This document shows positions 9,444 through 16,469 of a stretch of 32,920 bases of DNA, one piece after another. The translations under genes and the position numbers were made by a program. Each line of letters begins with the position of its first letter. The first letter of the stretch is position 1. A model generated the notes under the pieces. That model saw nothing but the letters and a program-made list of their open reading frames with translations. It made no database searches and was not told the origin of the DNA. This DNA comes from Bacteroidia bacterium (GTDB lineage: Bacteria > Bacteroidota > Bacteroidia > B-17B0 > Aurantibacillaceae): assembly GCA_026003255.1 (NCBI GenBank), contig BPGX01000015.1, positions 1-32,920 on the forward strand. The letters run 5' to 3'.

Positions 9444-9468
9444 TTGTAAAATAAAAAATTTTTAAAAC

Positions 9469-10431
9469 ATGTACACTTCTGATGCAGCTGCCATTGATGC
9501 TTTCTCTCAAAAGTTTAAAGACTTAAAAAAAGAGATTGCTAAAGTTATTGTAGGACAAGATGAAGTAGTTGAACAGGTACTGATTTCAATTTTTAGTCGC
9601 GGGCATTGCTTACTTGTTGGTGTTCCCGGACTAGCAAAAACTTTATTGGTAAATACCATTGCTGATGTATTAGGATTAAGCTTTAACCGTATTCAGTTTA
9701 CACCCGATTTAATGCCATCGGATATTATCGGCTCAGAAATTCTGGACGAAAATCGTCAGTTTAAATTTATTAAAGGCCCTTTGTTTGCCAATATAATTTT
9801 AGCTGACGAGATAAACAGAACTCCTCCAAAAACACAAGCAGCTCTTTTGGAAGCTATGCAGGAAAAAGCTGTTACAGCATCAGGCAAACGCTATCCTTTG
9901 CCAGAACCGTTCTTTGTACTTGCTACACAAAACCCAATAGAGCAAGAAGGAACTTATCCATTGCCCGAAGCACAATTAGACCGCTTTATGTTTAACGTGT
10001 TGCTTGATTATCCAAAATACGAAGAAGAATTAGCCATAGTAAAATATACCACAACCGATAATAAAATTGAATTAAGTAAAATTTTGAGCGGTGAAGAAAT
10101 TTTATTTTTCCAGAATCTTATTCGTAAAATGCCCGTAGCAGATAATGTTTTGGAATATGCCGTAAAATTAACTGCTAAAACAAGACCAAATGGTGAATAC
10201 GCTCCTGAACTCGTAAAACGATTTATCGATTGGGGTGCAGGTCCACGTGCTTCACAATTCTTAGTTATTGGAGCCAAATGTCATGCTGCCATGAATGGAA
10301 AATATTCACCGGATATAGAAGATGTAAAAGCAGTAGCACTACCTATTTTGCGTCATCGTGTAGTTAGAAACTATAAAGCCGAAGCTGAAGGCTATTCTAT
10401 TGAATCAATAATTGCCGAAATTAATAAGTAA
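9469..10431 (+). CDS. MoxR-family AAA+ ATPase
   Basis: This 320-aa cytoplasmic AAA+ ATPase has Walker A 'GVPGLAKT' (about residues 51-58), Walker B 'IILADEINR' (about 110-118), the sensor segment 'FVLATQNPIEQEGTYPLPEAQLDRF', and a C-terminal lid with 'WGAGPRASQ' and 'LRHRVV'. These are hallmarks of the MoxR branch (MRP subfamily). Such ATPases usually act as chaperones that mature or regulate metal-dependent or von Willebrand-domain protein complexes. No partner of that type (DUF58/VWA) follows here: the next gene is a T9SS surface protein after a terminator. It sits at the end of the guaB-chaperone run, which suggests an envelope-stress or folding role, by inference. Confidence 0.92.
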   Translation: MYTSDAAAIDAFSQKFKDLKKEIAKVIVGQDEVVEQVLISIFSRGHCLLVGVPGLAKTLLVNTIADVLGLSFNRIQFTPDLMPSDIIGSEILDENRQFKFIKGPLFANIILADEINRTPPKTQAALLEAMQEKAVTASGKRYPLPEPFFVLATQNPIEQEGTYPLPEAQLDRFMFNVLLDYPKYEEELAIVKYTTTDNKIELSKILSGEEILFFQNLIRKMPVADNVLEYAVKLTAKTRPNGEYAPELVKRFIDWGAGPRASQFLVIGAKCHAAMNGKYSPDIEDVKAVALPILRHRVVRNYKAEAEGYSIESIIAEINK

Positions 10432-10455
10432 AAAACATGCTTTAATCTAATTTTT

Positions 10456-10483
10456 ATGCGGGGTACTTGCCCCGCATTTTTAT
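10456..10483 (+). terminator. Rho-independent terminator after the MoxR gene
   Basis: An 8-bp GC-rich stem ATGCGGGG / CCCCGCAT (10456-10463 with 10470-10477, 6-base loop) is followed by a T-rich tract. It ends the guaB-to-MoxR transcript. Confidence 0.85.
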
Positions 10484-10516
10484 TTTTCATAAACTTACTC
10501 AACCAAAAAATCATCT

Positions 10517-12349
10517 ATGAAGAAAATTTACACGCTTTTTCTTGCAATTGCATCATTGTTTATAATGGAAAATGCATATGCGCAATGCCCTGGTTGTGTA
10601 GTTAACACCAGCTGTGTGATTACACCCGCCTATCCAACAACTTGTCCGGCAGACTCAATGCCAGAAGGTTTTGTTGGGCAAGCATACAGCGAAGATATAA
10701 CCTTTTATATGCCGACTGTATTTCAGGTAACCAGCCCTGTTACACAAAATGTAACCTTAAACTCTTTACAAATTTTAAATGTTTCCGGACTACCTTCAGG
10801 TTTAAACTGGCAAACCAACAGCGCCAACAATACCTACACACCATCTCCGGGAAATGAACATGGATGTGCAAGAGTTTGCGGTACACCTCAATTCCCGGGA
10901 ACATATACGGTAATCGTATATTTTCAGGTAACAGTTACCCCTCAATCAATTGGTGGAGTTACTACTCAAAATGAATCAACCACCATTATTTTAAAAATAA
11001 ATCCAAACCCTTCAGGAAATGCTGCATTTACCATTGCCAATCCGCAAGGATGTGCTCCTCATGCTACAAGCTTTTCTCCGGTAATTCCAAGTAATGGTAA
11101 CCCTCTTTATACTTATTCTTGGGATTTTGGAAATGGAAATACCAGTACATTAGAAAACCCTCCTGTTCAAAATTATCCTAATGCAGGTAATTATTTGGTT
11201 ACTCAAACTACCAATGTATTAGAATACCGATTAACTAATGTAAGCTTTAATGTGGGATCTAACACTAACTGGTGTGGCGATGTAGAAGAGCCAAGTTTTT
11301 TCGGGAACTGCACAGGTTCGCCCGATTTAGTTTTTGAATTAAGAGATAACAGCTCGGTAATTGTTCATACCTCTAACGAAATCTCTAATTCAATGACCGC
11401 AACTTGGAGTAATTTAAATATTCCGCTTCCAAATGCACCATATACCATCCAATTTTGGGATATTGATGCTGTGAGTCAAAATGACAACCTAGGAATCTTT
11501 ACCATAAATCCTACTGCTACAGGCACATTTAACTTTAGTGGAGGGGGTGTTTCAGGAACTTACACTATAGGAACAGCTATTATTAATAGTGTTACAGATT
11601 CTGACACAGTTGTTGTTTATGGAGTTCCACCGGTATTATCAATAACAGCTTCACCAAATGATTCTGTTTGCGAAAATCAAAGCATCACATTATCTGTACC
11701 TGCAGGCTATGTTTACCAATGGTATAAAGACACTACTGCATTATTTAATGCTACTGACTCATTTATTGTTGTAACAAACAATTCCGGTAACTATTGGGTA
11801 AAAGTGAGCAATCAATTTGGATGTGTAACCAACTCACAAACATTTGATATTGTATTTGTGGAAAACCCTCCTAAACCAACTTTCTGGATTATTGGAAATA
11901 CACTTAATACCAACATGAATGGATTTGGCTTACAATGGTATTATAACGGAAATGCGATTAATGGAGCAACAGGATTAACTCATACTGCATCAAATAGTGG
12001 TAACTATCATATTATTGCTACCAATTCGTTTGGATGTACAACTTCTTCTGACACCATATTAATTACCGTTATAAATGGTATTGCAGAAGATTTACCGGTA
12101 AAAGATATTTCAATGTATCCAAATCCAAACAACGGTATGTTTAACCTTGCTTTTGAATTAATTACGGAAGCAAATTTAAACATTATGGTTGCCGATATGC
12201 TTGGAAAAGTAGTTTATGAAGAACATGTTGGTAATTATAGCGGTTCTTACAACAAACAATTAGATTTAACTCATCTGCAAAAAGGAATATATCTGGTAAA
12301 TGTTCAGGTGGGTAATGAGCGAATAAACAAACGCATTATTATTCAATAA
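10517..12349 (+). CDS. Secreted multidomain protein with PKD, Ig-like domains and T9SS C-terminal sorting domain
   Basis: This 610-aa surface or secreted protein has a signal peptide (MKKIYTLFLAIASLFIMENAYA). The Cys-rich N-terminal part ('CPGCVVNTSC') is followed by a PKD-like domain (about 168-234, 'YSWDFGNGNTST'). A middle domain with 'PDLVFELRDN' and 'FWDIDAVSQNDNLG' looks like a C2-type beta-sandwich. Two Ig-like repeats come next ('YQWYKDT...SGNYWVKVSNQFGC' and 'LQWYYNGN...SGNYHIIATNSFGC'). The C-terminal type A sorting domain spans about 522-610 ('MYPNPNNGMFNL' ... 'KGIYLVNVQ...KRIIIQ'). It is exported by the type IX secretion system and probably anchored at the surface. The binding target is unknown, and the C2-like call is inference from the pattern. 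It is flanked by terminators on both sides, so it is monocistronic. Confidence 0.9.
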   Translation: MKKIYTLFLAIASLFIMENAYAQCPGCVVNTSCVITPAYPTTCPADSMPEGFVGQAYSEDITFYMPTVFQVTSPVTQNVTLNSLQILNVSGLPSGLNWQTNSANNTYTPSPGNEHGCARVCGTPQFPGTYTVIVYFQVTVTPQSIGGVTTQNESTTIILKINPNPSGNAAFTIANPQGCAPHATSFSPVIPSNGNPLYTYSWDFGNGNTSTLENPPVQNYPNAGNYLVTQTTNVLEYRLTNVSFNVGSNTNWCGDVEEPSFFGNCTGSPDLVFELRDNSSVIVHTSNEISNSMTATWSNLNIPLPNAPYTIQFWDIDAVSQNDNLGIFTINPTATGTFNFSGGGVSGTYTIGTAIINSVTDSDTVVVYGVPPVLSITASPNDSVCENQSITLSVPAGYVYQWYKDTTALFNATDSFIVVTNNSGNYWVKVSNQFGCVTNSQTFDIVFVENPPKPTFWIIGNTLNTNMNGFGLQWYYNGNAINGATGLTHTASNSGNYHIIATNSFGCTTSSDTILITVINGIAEDLPVKDISMYPNPNNGMFNLAFELITEANLNIMVADMLGKVVYEEHVGNYSGSYNKQLDLTHLQKGIYLVNVQVGNERINKRIIIQ

Positions 12350-12367
12350 CAACTACTGCTAACGGCT

Positions 12368-12401
12368 AAAAAAAGGAGGGATTAAAGTTCCTCCTTTTTT
12401 T
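12368..12401. terminator. Bidirectional terminator between convergent genes
   Basis: The stem AAAAAAAGGAGG / CCTCCTTTTTTT (12368-12379 with 12390-12401) has A and T tracts on both sides. It ends the T9SS protein gene (plus) and the ABC-transporter operon (minus, stop at 12414). Confidence 0.85.
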
Positions 12402-12413
12402 TATTTAATAAAT

Positions 12414-13109
12414 TCAAAAATTAGTTTTCTCGAAAATTTTATAAACTAAAATACTAAAAATAAATGCAATACTTATCATAGATAAATGTTCTAAAAAATG
12501 AGAGCCTTGCTCTACATATTTATCTAAATATATTAAAGGCAAATAATAAAAATCATAGTTTAATGTCTTTAAAAAAAATTTAGCTATTAATTTCTCAATC
12601 ACTTGATAAATGTAAAATACAATGAATCCTTTTAATGAAGACCTCATTAATAGTATAAATAAAAATGCAACTAGCACAAAATTATATGTACCAATAATCA
12701 TTTTAAATAAAGAATTCAATAAAATTGAAAAATATACTTCACTTTTAAAAAACAACGTAAATATCAAAAAATATAAAATACCAAAAACAAGAACAGAAAT
12801 TACTGACAATAAAAGTATAATAATTAAGTAATATAAAATGAAAGATGACCTGTTTGATATATTTACAATGTAATAAGAAATAGAATTTACATTAAAAAAA
12901 TTACTACAATCTATCAGTAACCAAATAACAATACCCCAAGCTAATAATGTTGTTTGAACATCAAAATAAACAGTTTTTATTTCTTTTATTTCATAAAAAT
13001 GCAATAATGAAAATACTAGATGATATACAAAAAACAAAGCAATTGCTTTGTTTTTTAAAGTATTAAACAATAGTTTATTCCAATTCTTTGTATATATCTT
13101 TAGCAGCAT
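12414..13109 (-). CDS. Integral membrane protein, likely permease partner of the adjacent ABC ATPase
   Basis: This very hydrophobic 231-aa protein has about six membrane segments (for example 'AIALFFVYHLVFSLLHF', 'LLAWGIVIWLLIDCS', 'IILLLSVISVLVFGILYFLI', 'IAFIFSILVYKIF') and is AT-rich in codon use. No family signature is recognised. It overlaps the 3' end of the ABC ATPase gene (13075..13713) by 35 bases, which strongly suggests co-translation as the transmembrane half of one transporter. The terminator at 12368-12401 follows the stop. Substrate is unknown. Since the operon's first gene is a lipoprotein with an odd peptide-like C-terminus, peptide export or self-protection is one possibility, but that is inference. 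Confidence 0.7.
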   Translation of the reverse strand: MLLKIYTKNWNKLLFNTLKNKAIALFFVYHLVFSLLHFYEIKEIKTVYFDVQTTLLAWGIVIWLLIDCSNFFNVNSISYYIVNISNRSSFILYYLIIILLLSVISVLVFGILYFLIFTLFFKSEVYFSILLNSLFKMIIGTYNFVLVAFLFILLMRSSLKGFIVFYIYQVIEKLIAKFFLKTLNYDFYYLPLIYLDKYVEQGSHFLEHLSMISIAFIFSILVYKIFEKTNF

Positions 13110-13713
13110 TTTTTAAATCTTTGTATTGATTTATTACTTCACCAATTTCAAACTTTTCTGAAGCCTTTCCATTTTTCATAAAAATAACGTGAGTACATAT
13201 TTGTTCAATATGTAAAACTTGATGGGTTGAGATTAAATAAGTTTTATTTAAATCATTTTTTATATAACTTAACAAAATATCTAAAGATTCAAAATCTAAA
13301 CCATTAAAAGGCTCATCTAATAATAAAATTTCTTTATTTAAAAGCCCTAAAAAGGCTAAACGTTTTTTATATCCTAATGATAGATTGTTAAAATATTTAT
13401 TTTTAAAATCTTCAAAACGAATGAAAGATTCAGTTAATTCATTCTTTTTTATATCATGTAAAGCATAAAAATCTTTTACTTTTAAATAGCTAGGCAGCTG
13501 TAATTCGTCAAACAAATACCCGACATTTTGATTATCAGTTATCTCCCCTTTATAATTTGTAATTAACCCTGAAATACATTTAAAAAGGGTTGTTTTACCT
13601 GAACCATTTAGCCCGATAATAGCAACCCTTTCGCCCTTTTTTATAGTAAATGAGGTGTTATTTAGTATATACTTATTATTTATACAAAAACACAAATTTT
13701 GAATTATCATCAA
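13075..13713 (-). CDS. ABC transporter ATP-binding protein
   Basis: This 212-aa ATPase has all core motifs: Walker A 'GLNGSGKTTLF', Q-loop region, signature 'LSLGYKKRL' (variant of LSGGQ), Walker B 'EILLLDEPFNGLD', and H-loop 'STHQ'. It is short, as in CcmA/BcrA-type exporters that pair with a separate membrane subunit. The membrane partner is very likely 12414..13109, which starts inside this gene's 3' end. The gene follows the lipoprotein 13731..14456 after a 17-base gap. The family is certain; the substrate is not predictable. Confidence 0.92.
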   Translation of the reverse strand: MMIIQNLCFCINNKYILNNTSFTIKKGERVAIIGLNGSGKTTLFKCISGLITNYKGEITDNQNVGYLFDELQLPSYLKVKDFYALHDIKKNELTESFIRFEDFKNKYFNNLSLGYKKRLAFLGLLNKEILLLDEPFNGLDFESLDILLSYIKNDLNKTYLISTHQVLHIEQICTHVIFMKNGKASEKFEIGEVINQYKDLKNAAKDIYKELE

Positions 13714-13730
13714 TAAAAATAAAATTTAAT

Positions 13731-14456
13731 TTACCACCAACCTGAAGCTACTCCAATGCAATCTGCAGAATCTAAAAAAATCTCCCCTGAAATTACCCAA
13801 ACAAATCCTGTAACTGGCCCCCTTACCCTAGCTCTCATGCAGTTGTTCCAACGATCATCCCAACTTGGTCCATTTAATCCCCTAATATAATAACCGTAGT
13901 CGTTAAATTTTGATTTTATAAAATTTCTGTAATGTAATAACATTTTTGTTTTAGTTATTAGTGCTAGAAAAAAATTTCTATCATTATCATTTAAAAGAGT
14001 TGTATTAAAAACAAGTCTTTCAAATTTAATTAAAAAGTCATATTTTTTACTAGATGCTTCATTAAAAACTATTTCAATAAACAATTCTCCGGCTGCTACA
14101 GAGTTTGAATCAAGTTTTTCTAACCTAAAACCATTATAATTAATCTTACAAGGATCAAATCTATCTTTAAAAATATTATACCATTGAGAAAATGTATTCA
14201 AATCATTTGATAATTCGAAAAAATTATTAATCAAATTAATTGTTGAGTCTAAATAAAATCTTTGATTTGAGTATTTATTGCTATCATCAAACCGTAAAGC
14301 ATTAAGAATTTCGCTATCCGAAATTTCAGATGACTCTTTATATATTTTTGTTGTTTGAATAAATATATTATCATTTGAAATAAATGTCAACTTGTCTTTT
14401 TGGCATGAAACCATAAAAATAATAGCTAAAGCTAAAATACTGAACACTTTTTTCAT
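13731..14456 (-). CDS. Lipoprotein of unknown function with Gly/Trp-rich C-terminal peptide
   Basis: This 241-aa predicted lipoprotein has the signal 'MKKVFSILALAIIFMVSC' (lipobox Cys18) followed by 'QKDKLT'. The middle is helical and Asn/Lys-rich with no recognised domain. The last 45 or so residues differ in character: 'GLNGPSWDDRWNNCMRARV', then 'GPVTGFVWVISGEIF', and an end in 'DCIGVASGWW' with two Cys and a hydrophobic Gly-rich run. Its signal-peptide DNA and upstream leader are closely similar to those of 15938..16147. It heads an operon with the ABC ATPase and permease. It could be a substrate-binding or sensing lipoprotein, or a precursor of a membrane-active peptide. Neither is shown. 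Confidence 0.8.
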   Translation of the reverse strand: MKKVFSILALAIIFMVSCQKDKLTFISNDNIFIQTTKIYKESSEISDSEILNALRFDDSNKYSNQRFYLDSTINLINNFFELSNDLNTFSQWYNIFKDRFDPCKINYNGFRLEKLDSNSVAAGELFIEIVFNEASSKKYDFLIKFERLVFNTTLLNDNDRNFFLALITKTKMLLHYRNFIKSKFNDYGYYIRGLNGPSWDDRWNNCMRARVRGPVTGFVWVISGEIFLDSADCIGVASGWW

Positions 14457-14525
14457 AATTAATTTTTTATTATGGCTGCTTTACATGGCGAGCCTTTGCC
14501 TAAGTTTATCTTTATAAACTCAGGG

Positions 14526-14554
14526 CAAGTATATATATATATATATATATGCAA
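14526..14554 (-). promoter_or_regulatory. Candidate promoter A with (AT)n spacer
   Basis: On the minus strand: TTG (complement of 14552-14554), 18 bases made almost only of AT repeats, then TATACTTG (complement of 14526-14533), one mismatch from TAnnTTTG. The AT run covers 14530-14550. It lies about 70 bases upstream of the lipoprotein start at 14456. The leader holds a 7-bp hairpin (AGTTTAT/ATAAACT, 14502-14519). Spacing is identical to promoter B at 16215..16243. Confidence 0.55.
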
Positions 14555-14578
14555 GTTTTTTAACAAAAAAATTAAAAT

Positions 14579-14610
14579 AAAAACTCCCGCCAAAATTGAC
14601 GGGAGTTTTT
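14579..14610 (-). terminator. Terminator of the propeller-like gene
   Basis: The stem AAAAACTCCCG / CGGGAGTTTTT (14579-14589 with 14600-14610) has loop CCAAAATTGA. It lies 15 bases after the stop at 14625. It is nearly identical, loop included, to the terminator at 16417..16450, which suggests a duplicated terminator-promoter unit. Confidence 0.85.
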
Positions 14611-14624
14611 ATTTTAAGTCAAAT

Positions 14625-15437
14625 TTACTTAACCAGTGAAAATTTATAAAATGTTATGATAGAATCATTATTAGGAATTTTTGAATAGTAAAAATCATTT
14701 TTATGCGTAAACTTATAAAAACCGGAAAGGCTATCGGGGGCTGCAGCTTCATAAATTTTTTCATTATCTGGATTTACCAGTATAATACTTTTTGGTCTAA
14801 AATCAAATGGATATTCTCTGTGATTCTTATTAAATTGCCTCAAATTATAAAATAACATTTTATATTTATTATTGTTGTTAAATAATATTTGACTGTAGTT
14901 GGGTTGATTGAAATAATAAGAAAATATATCATCGTTTTCTTTTAATGGATTTATTCCTTCATGTTTTGTTGAAACTATTGTTTTGCGGCTAATTTGATTA
15001 TCATTTAAATTATAAATTAACCAATCAATATTAGAGGGACTTGTACAAACAATTTTACTGTCCATATAGCATACATAAAAGCTTGAATACATTCCATAAA
15101 ATAAAAAATCAGGAACAATAGGATATTTGATATTTAAAGTATCTATTATTTTGTTTTTAAAATTATATTTTGCAATAAATGGATAGTTATCGGTATGATT
15201 TGAATATATGCCTGAAATATCATTTATGTGTACATTATATTGTGATGGTATTGTAATAAAATATAATTCATTATTTATCCATTTAATTTGATTATTAAAA
15301 GTATTATTAACTCGATAAAATGAAACACATAATCCTGTGTTTTTAAAAAAATCATATCTATATAATGAATCTAATAAAACGATATTAGTGTCAATATTTA
15401 ATTCGTATTTTATATAAATTTCCTGAATAGGCAGTTA
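14625..15437 (-). CDS. Propeller-like protein (DUF4221-like?), C-terminal fragment
   Basis: The frame is open from about 15437 to the stop at 14625; the first ATG inside is only at 15092, so this is the continuation of 15391..15792 after a one-base frame change somewhere in 15402-15437. The joined product is about 388 aa. The text shows repeated short beta-strand/turn segments ('DTNIVLLDSLYRYDFF', 'INNELYFITIP', 'DWLIYNLNDNQISRKT') and ends with 'RPKSIILVNPDNEKIYEAA' and 'GFYKFTHKNDFYYSKIPN'. This resembles the ends of DUF4221 / six-bladed beta-propeller lipoproteins of Bacteroidota. Family assignment is tentative. It is followed by a clear terminator. Confidence 0.6.
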
Positions 15438-15792
15438 AAAAGTATAATTTTTCACCATCGTTAGTAAAAAAAGGTGCATTGTTTGATTTATAATAATCTT
15501 CAGGAAACTTTAAACTATCTATTAGTGTTTCAAAATTCTTTATTATATAAATATTATGATTTAAATCATCTACAACCGTATAAATATTATTTTCAACTGT
15601 AAAGATTTCTCTTAGCTTTCCCCCCTTTATATTCTGCTTAATTAATGCTGAAGGGGATTTAAAATTTACGCTGTCTATTATTACCTTAAAAGAGCCGGAT
15701 GTTCTTTCCGGCTCTTTAGCATTATTTAGATTACAGCCGTATAAAGTATAGTAATCGTATAAGTTAATAACGCTGATTTCTGATTTCATCAT
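15391..15792 (-). CDS. Propeller-like protein (DUF4221-like?), N-terminal fragment
   Basis: The gene starts at ATG 15792, one base after the stop (TAA 15796-15794) of the Cys-rich lipoprotein frame, indicating translational coupling. The start region 'MMKSEISVINLYDYYTLYGC' followed by 'NLNNAKEPERTSG' looks like a damaged lipoprotein signal. Read one frame over, the same bases give a hydrophobic stretch ('ALLTYTITILYT') just before the 'GC', so two small compensating indels may be present here too. Then come strand-rich repeats ('NNIYTVVDDLNHNIYIIK', 'GEKLYFLTAYSGNLYKI'). The frame stops at 15391, but the protein clearly continues in 14625..15437. Confidence 0.6.
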   Translation of the reverse strand: MMKSEISVINLYDYYTLYGCNLNNAKEPERTSGSFKVIIDSVNFKSPSALIKQNIKGGKLREIFTVENNIYTVVDDLNHNIYIIKNFETLIDSLKFPEDYYKSNNAPFFTNDGEKLYFLTAYSGNLYKIRIKY

Positions 15793-15793
15793 A

Positions 15794-15937
15794 TTAACAG
15801 TTTACGCAAACGGTGCAAGAATAATTTCCTCTGCAAGGTTGAACAGTGCCATTTGGACAAAATGTACCTATTTTGGTTATCCTCTGTTTTACAAAAACCT
15901 CCCATTGGAACACCTCCTCCCTGACTTCTATGTTGCC
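15794..15937 (-). pseudogene. Cys-rich tail of the small lipoprotein, cut off by a stop or by two indels
   Basis: In the frame of 15938..16147 after its TGA, the sequence ends 'IGTFCPNGTVQPCRGNYS' then 'CTVCVNC' and TAA (15796-15794), five cysteines in about 25 residues. The middle in this frame looks unnatural ('NIEVREEVFQWEVFVKQR'). One frame over, the middle reads 'RSQGGGVPMGGFCKTEDN', which looks like real protein. The most likely reading is therefore two compensating indels, near 15941 and near 15868-15877, rather than a simple nonsense codon. The tail ends one base before the next start codon, supporting that it is coding. Confidence 0.55.
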
Positions 15938-16147
15938 TCACTCATTTATTAGTATTGGCGTATTATCCATTTCAATAATATCACCTTTATTAGTTACTTT
16001 ACAAGGTACAATTACCCCATAGTCATTTATACACGTTGCATTAATAATTTGTATAAATGAATGATCTTCTTTTTGGTTTAGTTCTTCTTTCTTACATGAA
16101 ATCATAAAGATACTTGCTAATGCTAAAATACTGATTACTTTTTTCAT
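15938..16147 (-). CDS. Small lipoprotein, N-terminal part of a broken Cys-rich protein
   Basis: The signal peptide 'MKKVISILALASIFMISC' with lipobox Cys18, then 'KKEELNQKEDHSFIQIINA' and 'CINDYGVIVPCKVTNKGD', stops at TGA 15940-15938. The signal-peptide codons match those of 13731..14456 closely at the DNA level. The reading continues past the stop: the same frame ends in a Cys-rich tail (see 15794..15937), so the intact gene was probably 15794..16147 (117 aa). It is the first gene of a two-gene operon with the propeller-like protein. Small secreted NVEALA-type peptides next to propeller lipoproteins are known in Bacteroidota. That comparison is inference; no NVEALA motif is visible. Confidence 0.65.
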   Translation of the reverse strand: MKKVISILALASIFMISCKKEELNQKEDHSFIQIINATCINDYGVIVPCKVTNKGDIIEMDNTPILINE

Positions 16148-16214
16148 AAAACATAATTTAAACGCTACTTTTTATTGGTGAGCAAATTACCAGTGTTTAC
16201 ATCTAAACACGTTG

Positions 16215-16243
16215 CAATTATATATATATATATATAATTGCAA
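16215..16243 (-). promoter_or_regulatory. Candidate promoter B with (AT)n spacer inside a 32-base palindrome
   Basis: On the minus strand: TTG (complement of 16241-16243), 18 bases of AT repeat, TATAATTG (complement of 16215-16222), one mismatch from TAnnTTTG. Positions 16212-16243 form a perfect palindrome (TTGCAATT ... AATTGCAA around an AT run). A hairpin GTGTTTA/TAAACAC follows in the leader at 16193-16210. It would drive the small Cys-rich lipoprotein starting at 16147. Confidence 0.55.
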
Positions 16244-16260
16244 GTTTTTTAACCCAAATT

Positions 16261-16387
16261 TTGCATTTTTTAATGCAAATTTTGCCCAAGGGGCAAGATA
16301 GAAACTACGTTTCATCAGGATTAACCAAGACACCATCGCACTATCCATACACACTATGCAATAGTGCGCTTTACTTCTATTGCATAG
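16261..16387. other. Hairpin-dense non-coding stretch
   Basis: Four inverted repeats lie in 127 bases: TTGCATT/AATGCAA (16261-16267, 16272-16278); TTGCCC/GGGCAA (16282-16287, 16291-16296); CGCACTAT/ATAGTGCG (16337-16344, 16361-16368); and an 11-bp CTATGCAATAG/CTATTGCATAG (16354-16364, 16377-16387). The last two share bases and exclude each other. The 16148-16469 gap otherwise holds promoter B and a terminator. No ORF or known RNA was recognised in it. Confidence 0.6.
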
Positions 16388-16416
16388 ACTCGGTTTAACA
16401 TTTTATTTTAATATCA

Positions 16417-16450
16417 AAAAAACTCCCGACAAAATTGCCGGGAGTTTTTT
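16417..16450 (-). terminator. Terminator of the pyrophosphatase-YceI gene
   Basis: The stem AAAAAACTCCCG / CGGGAGTTTTTT (16417-16428 with 16439-16450), loop ACAAAATTGC, lies 20 bases after the stop at 16470. Its sequence, including the loop, is almost the same as the terminator at 14579..14610. Confidence 0.88.
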
Positions 16451-16469
16451 CAAAATATGGTATTAAAAA

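Noticed and set aside
15938..15940. In-frame TGA in the Cys-rich lipoprotein as recoding (UGA read as Trp/Gly or selenocysteine).
   Set aside because: Other genes in the window end normally at TGA, no SECIS-like hairpin was recognised just downstream, and the adjacent frame gives a more protein-like middle, so two compensating indels are simpler.
16212..16243. The 32-base AT palindrome as a transposon end or att site.
   Set aside because: No transposase or integrase is nearby and no target duplication was seen. The palindrome contains promoter-like boxes at the same spacing as the second copy, where the palindrome is imperfect.
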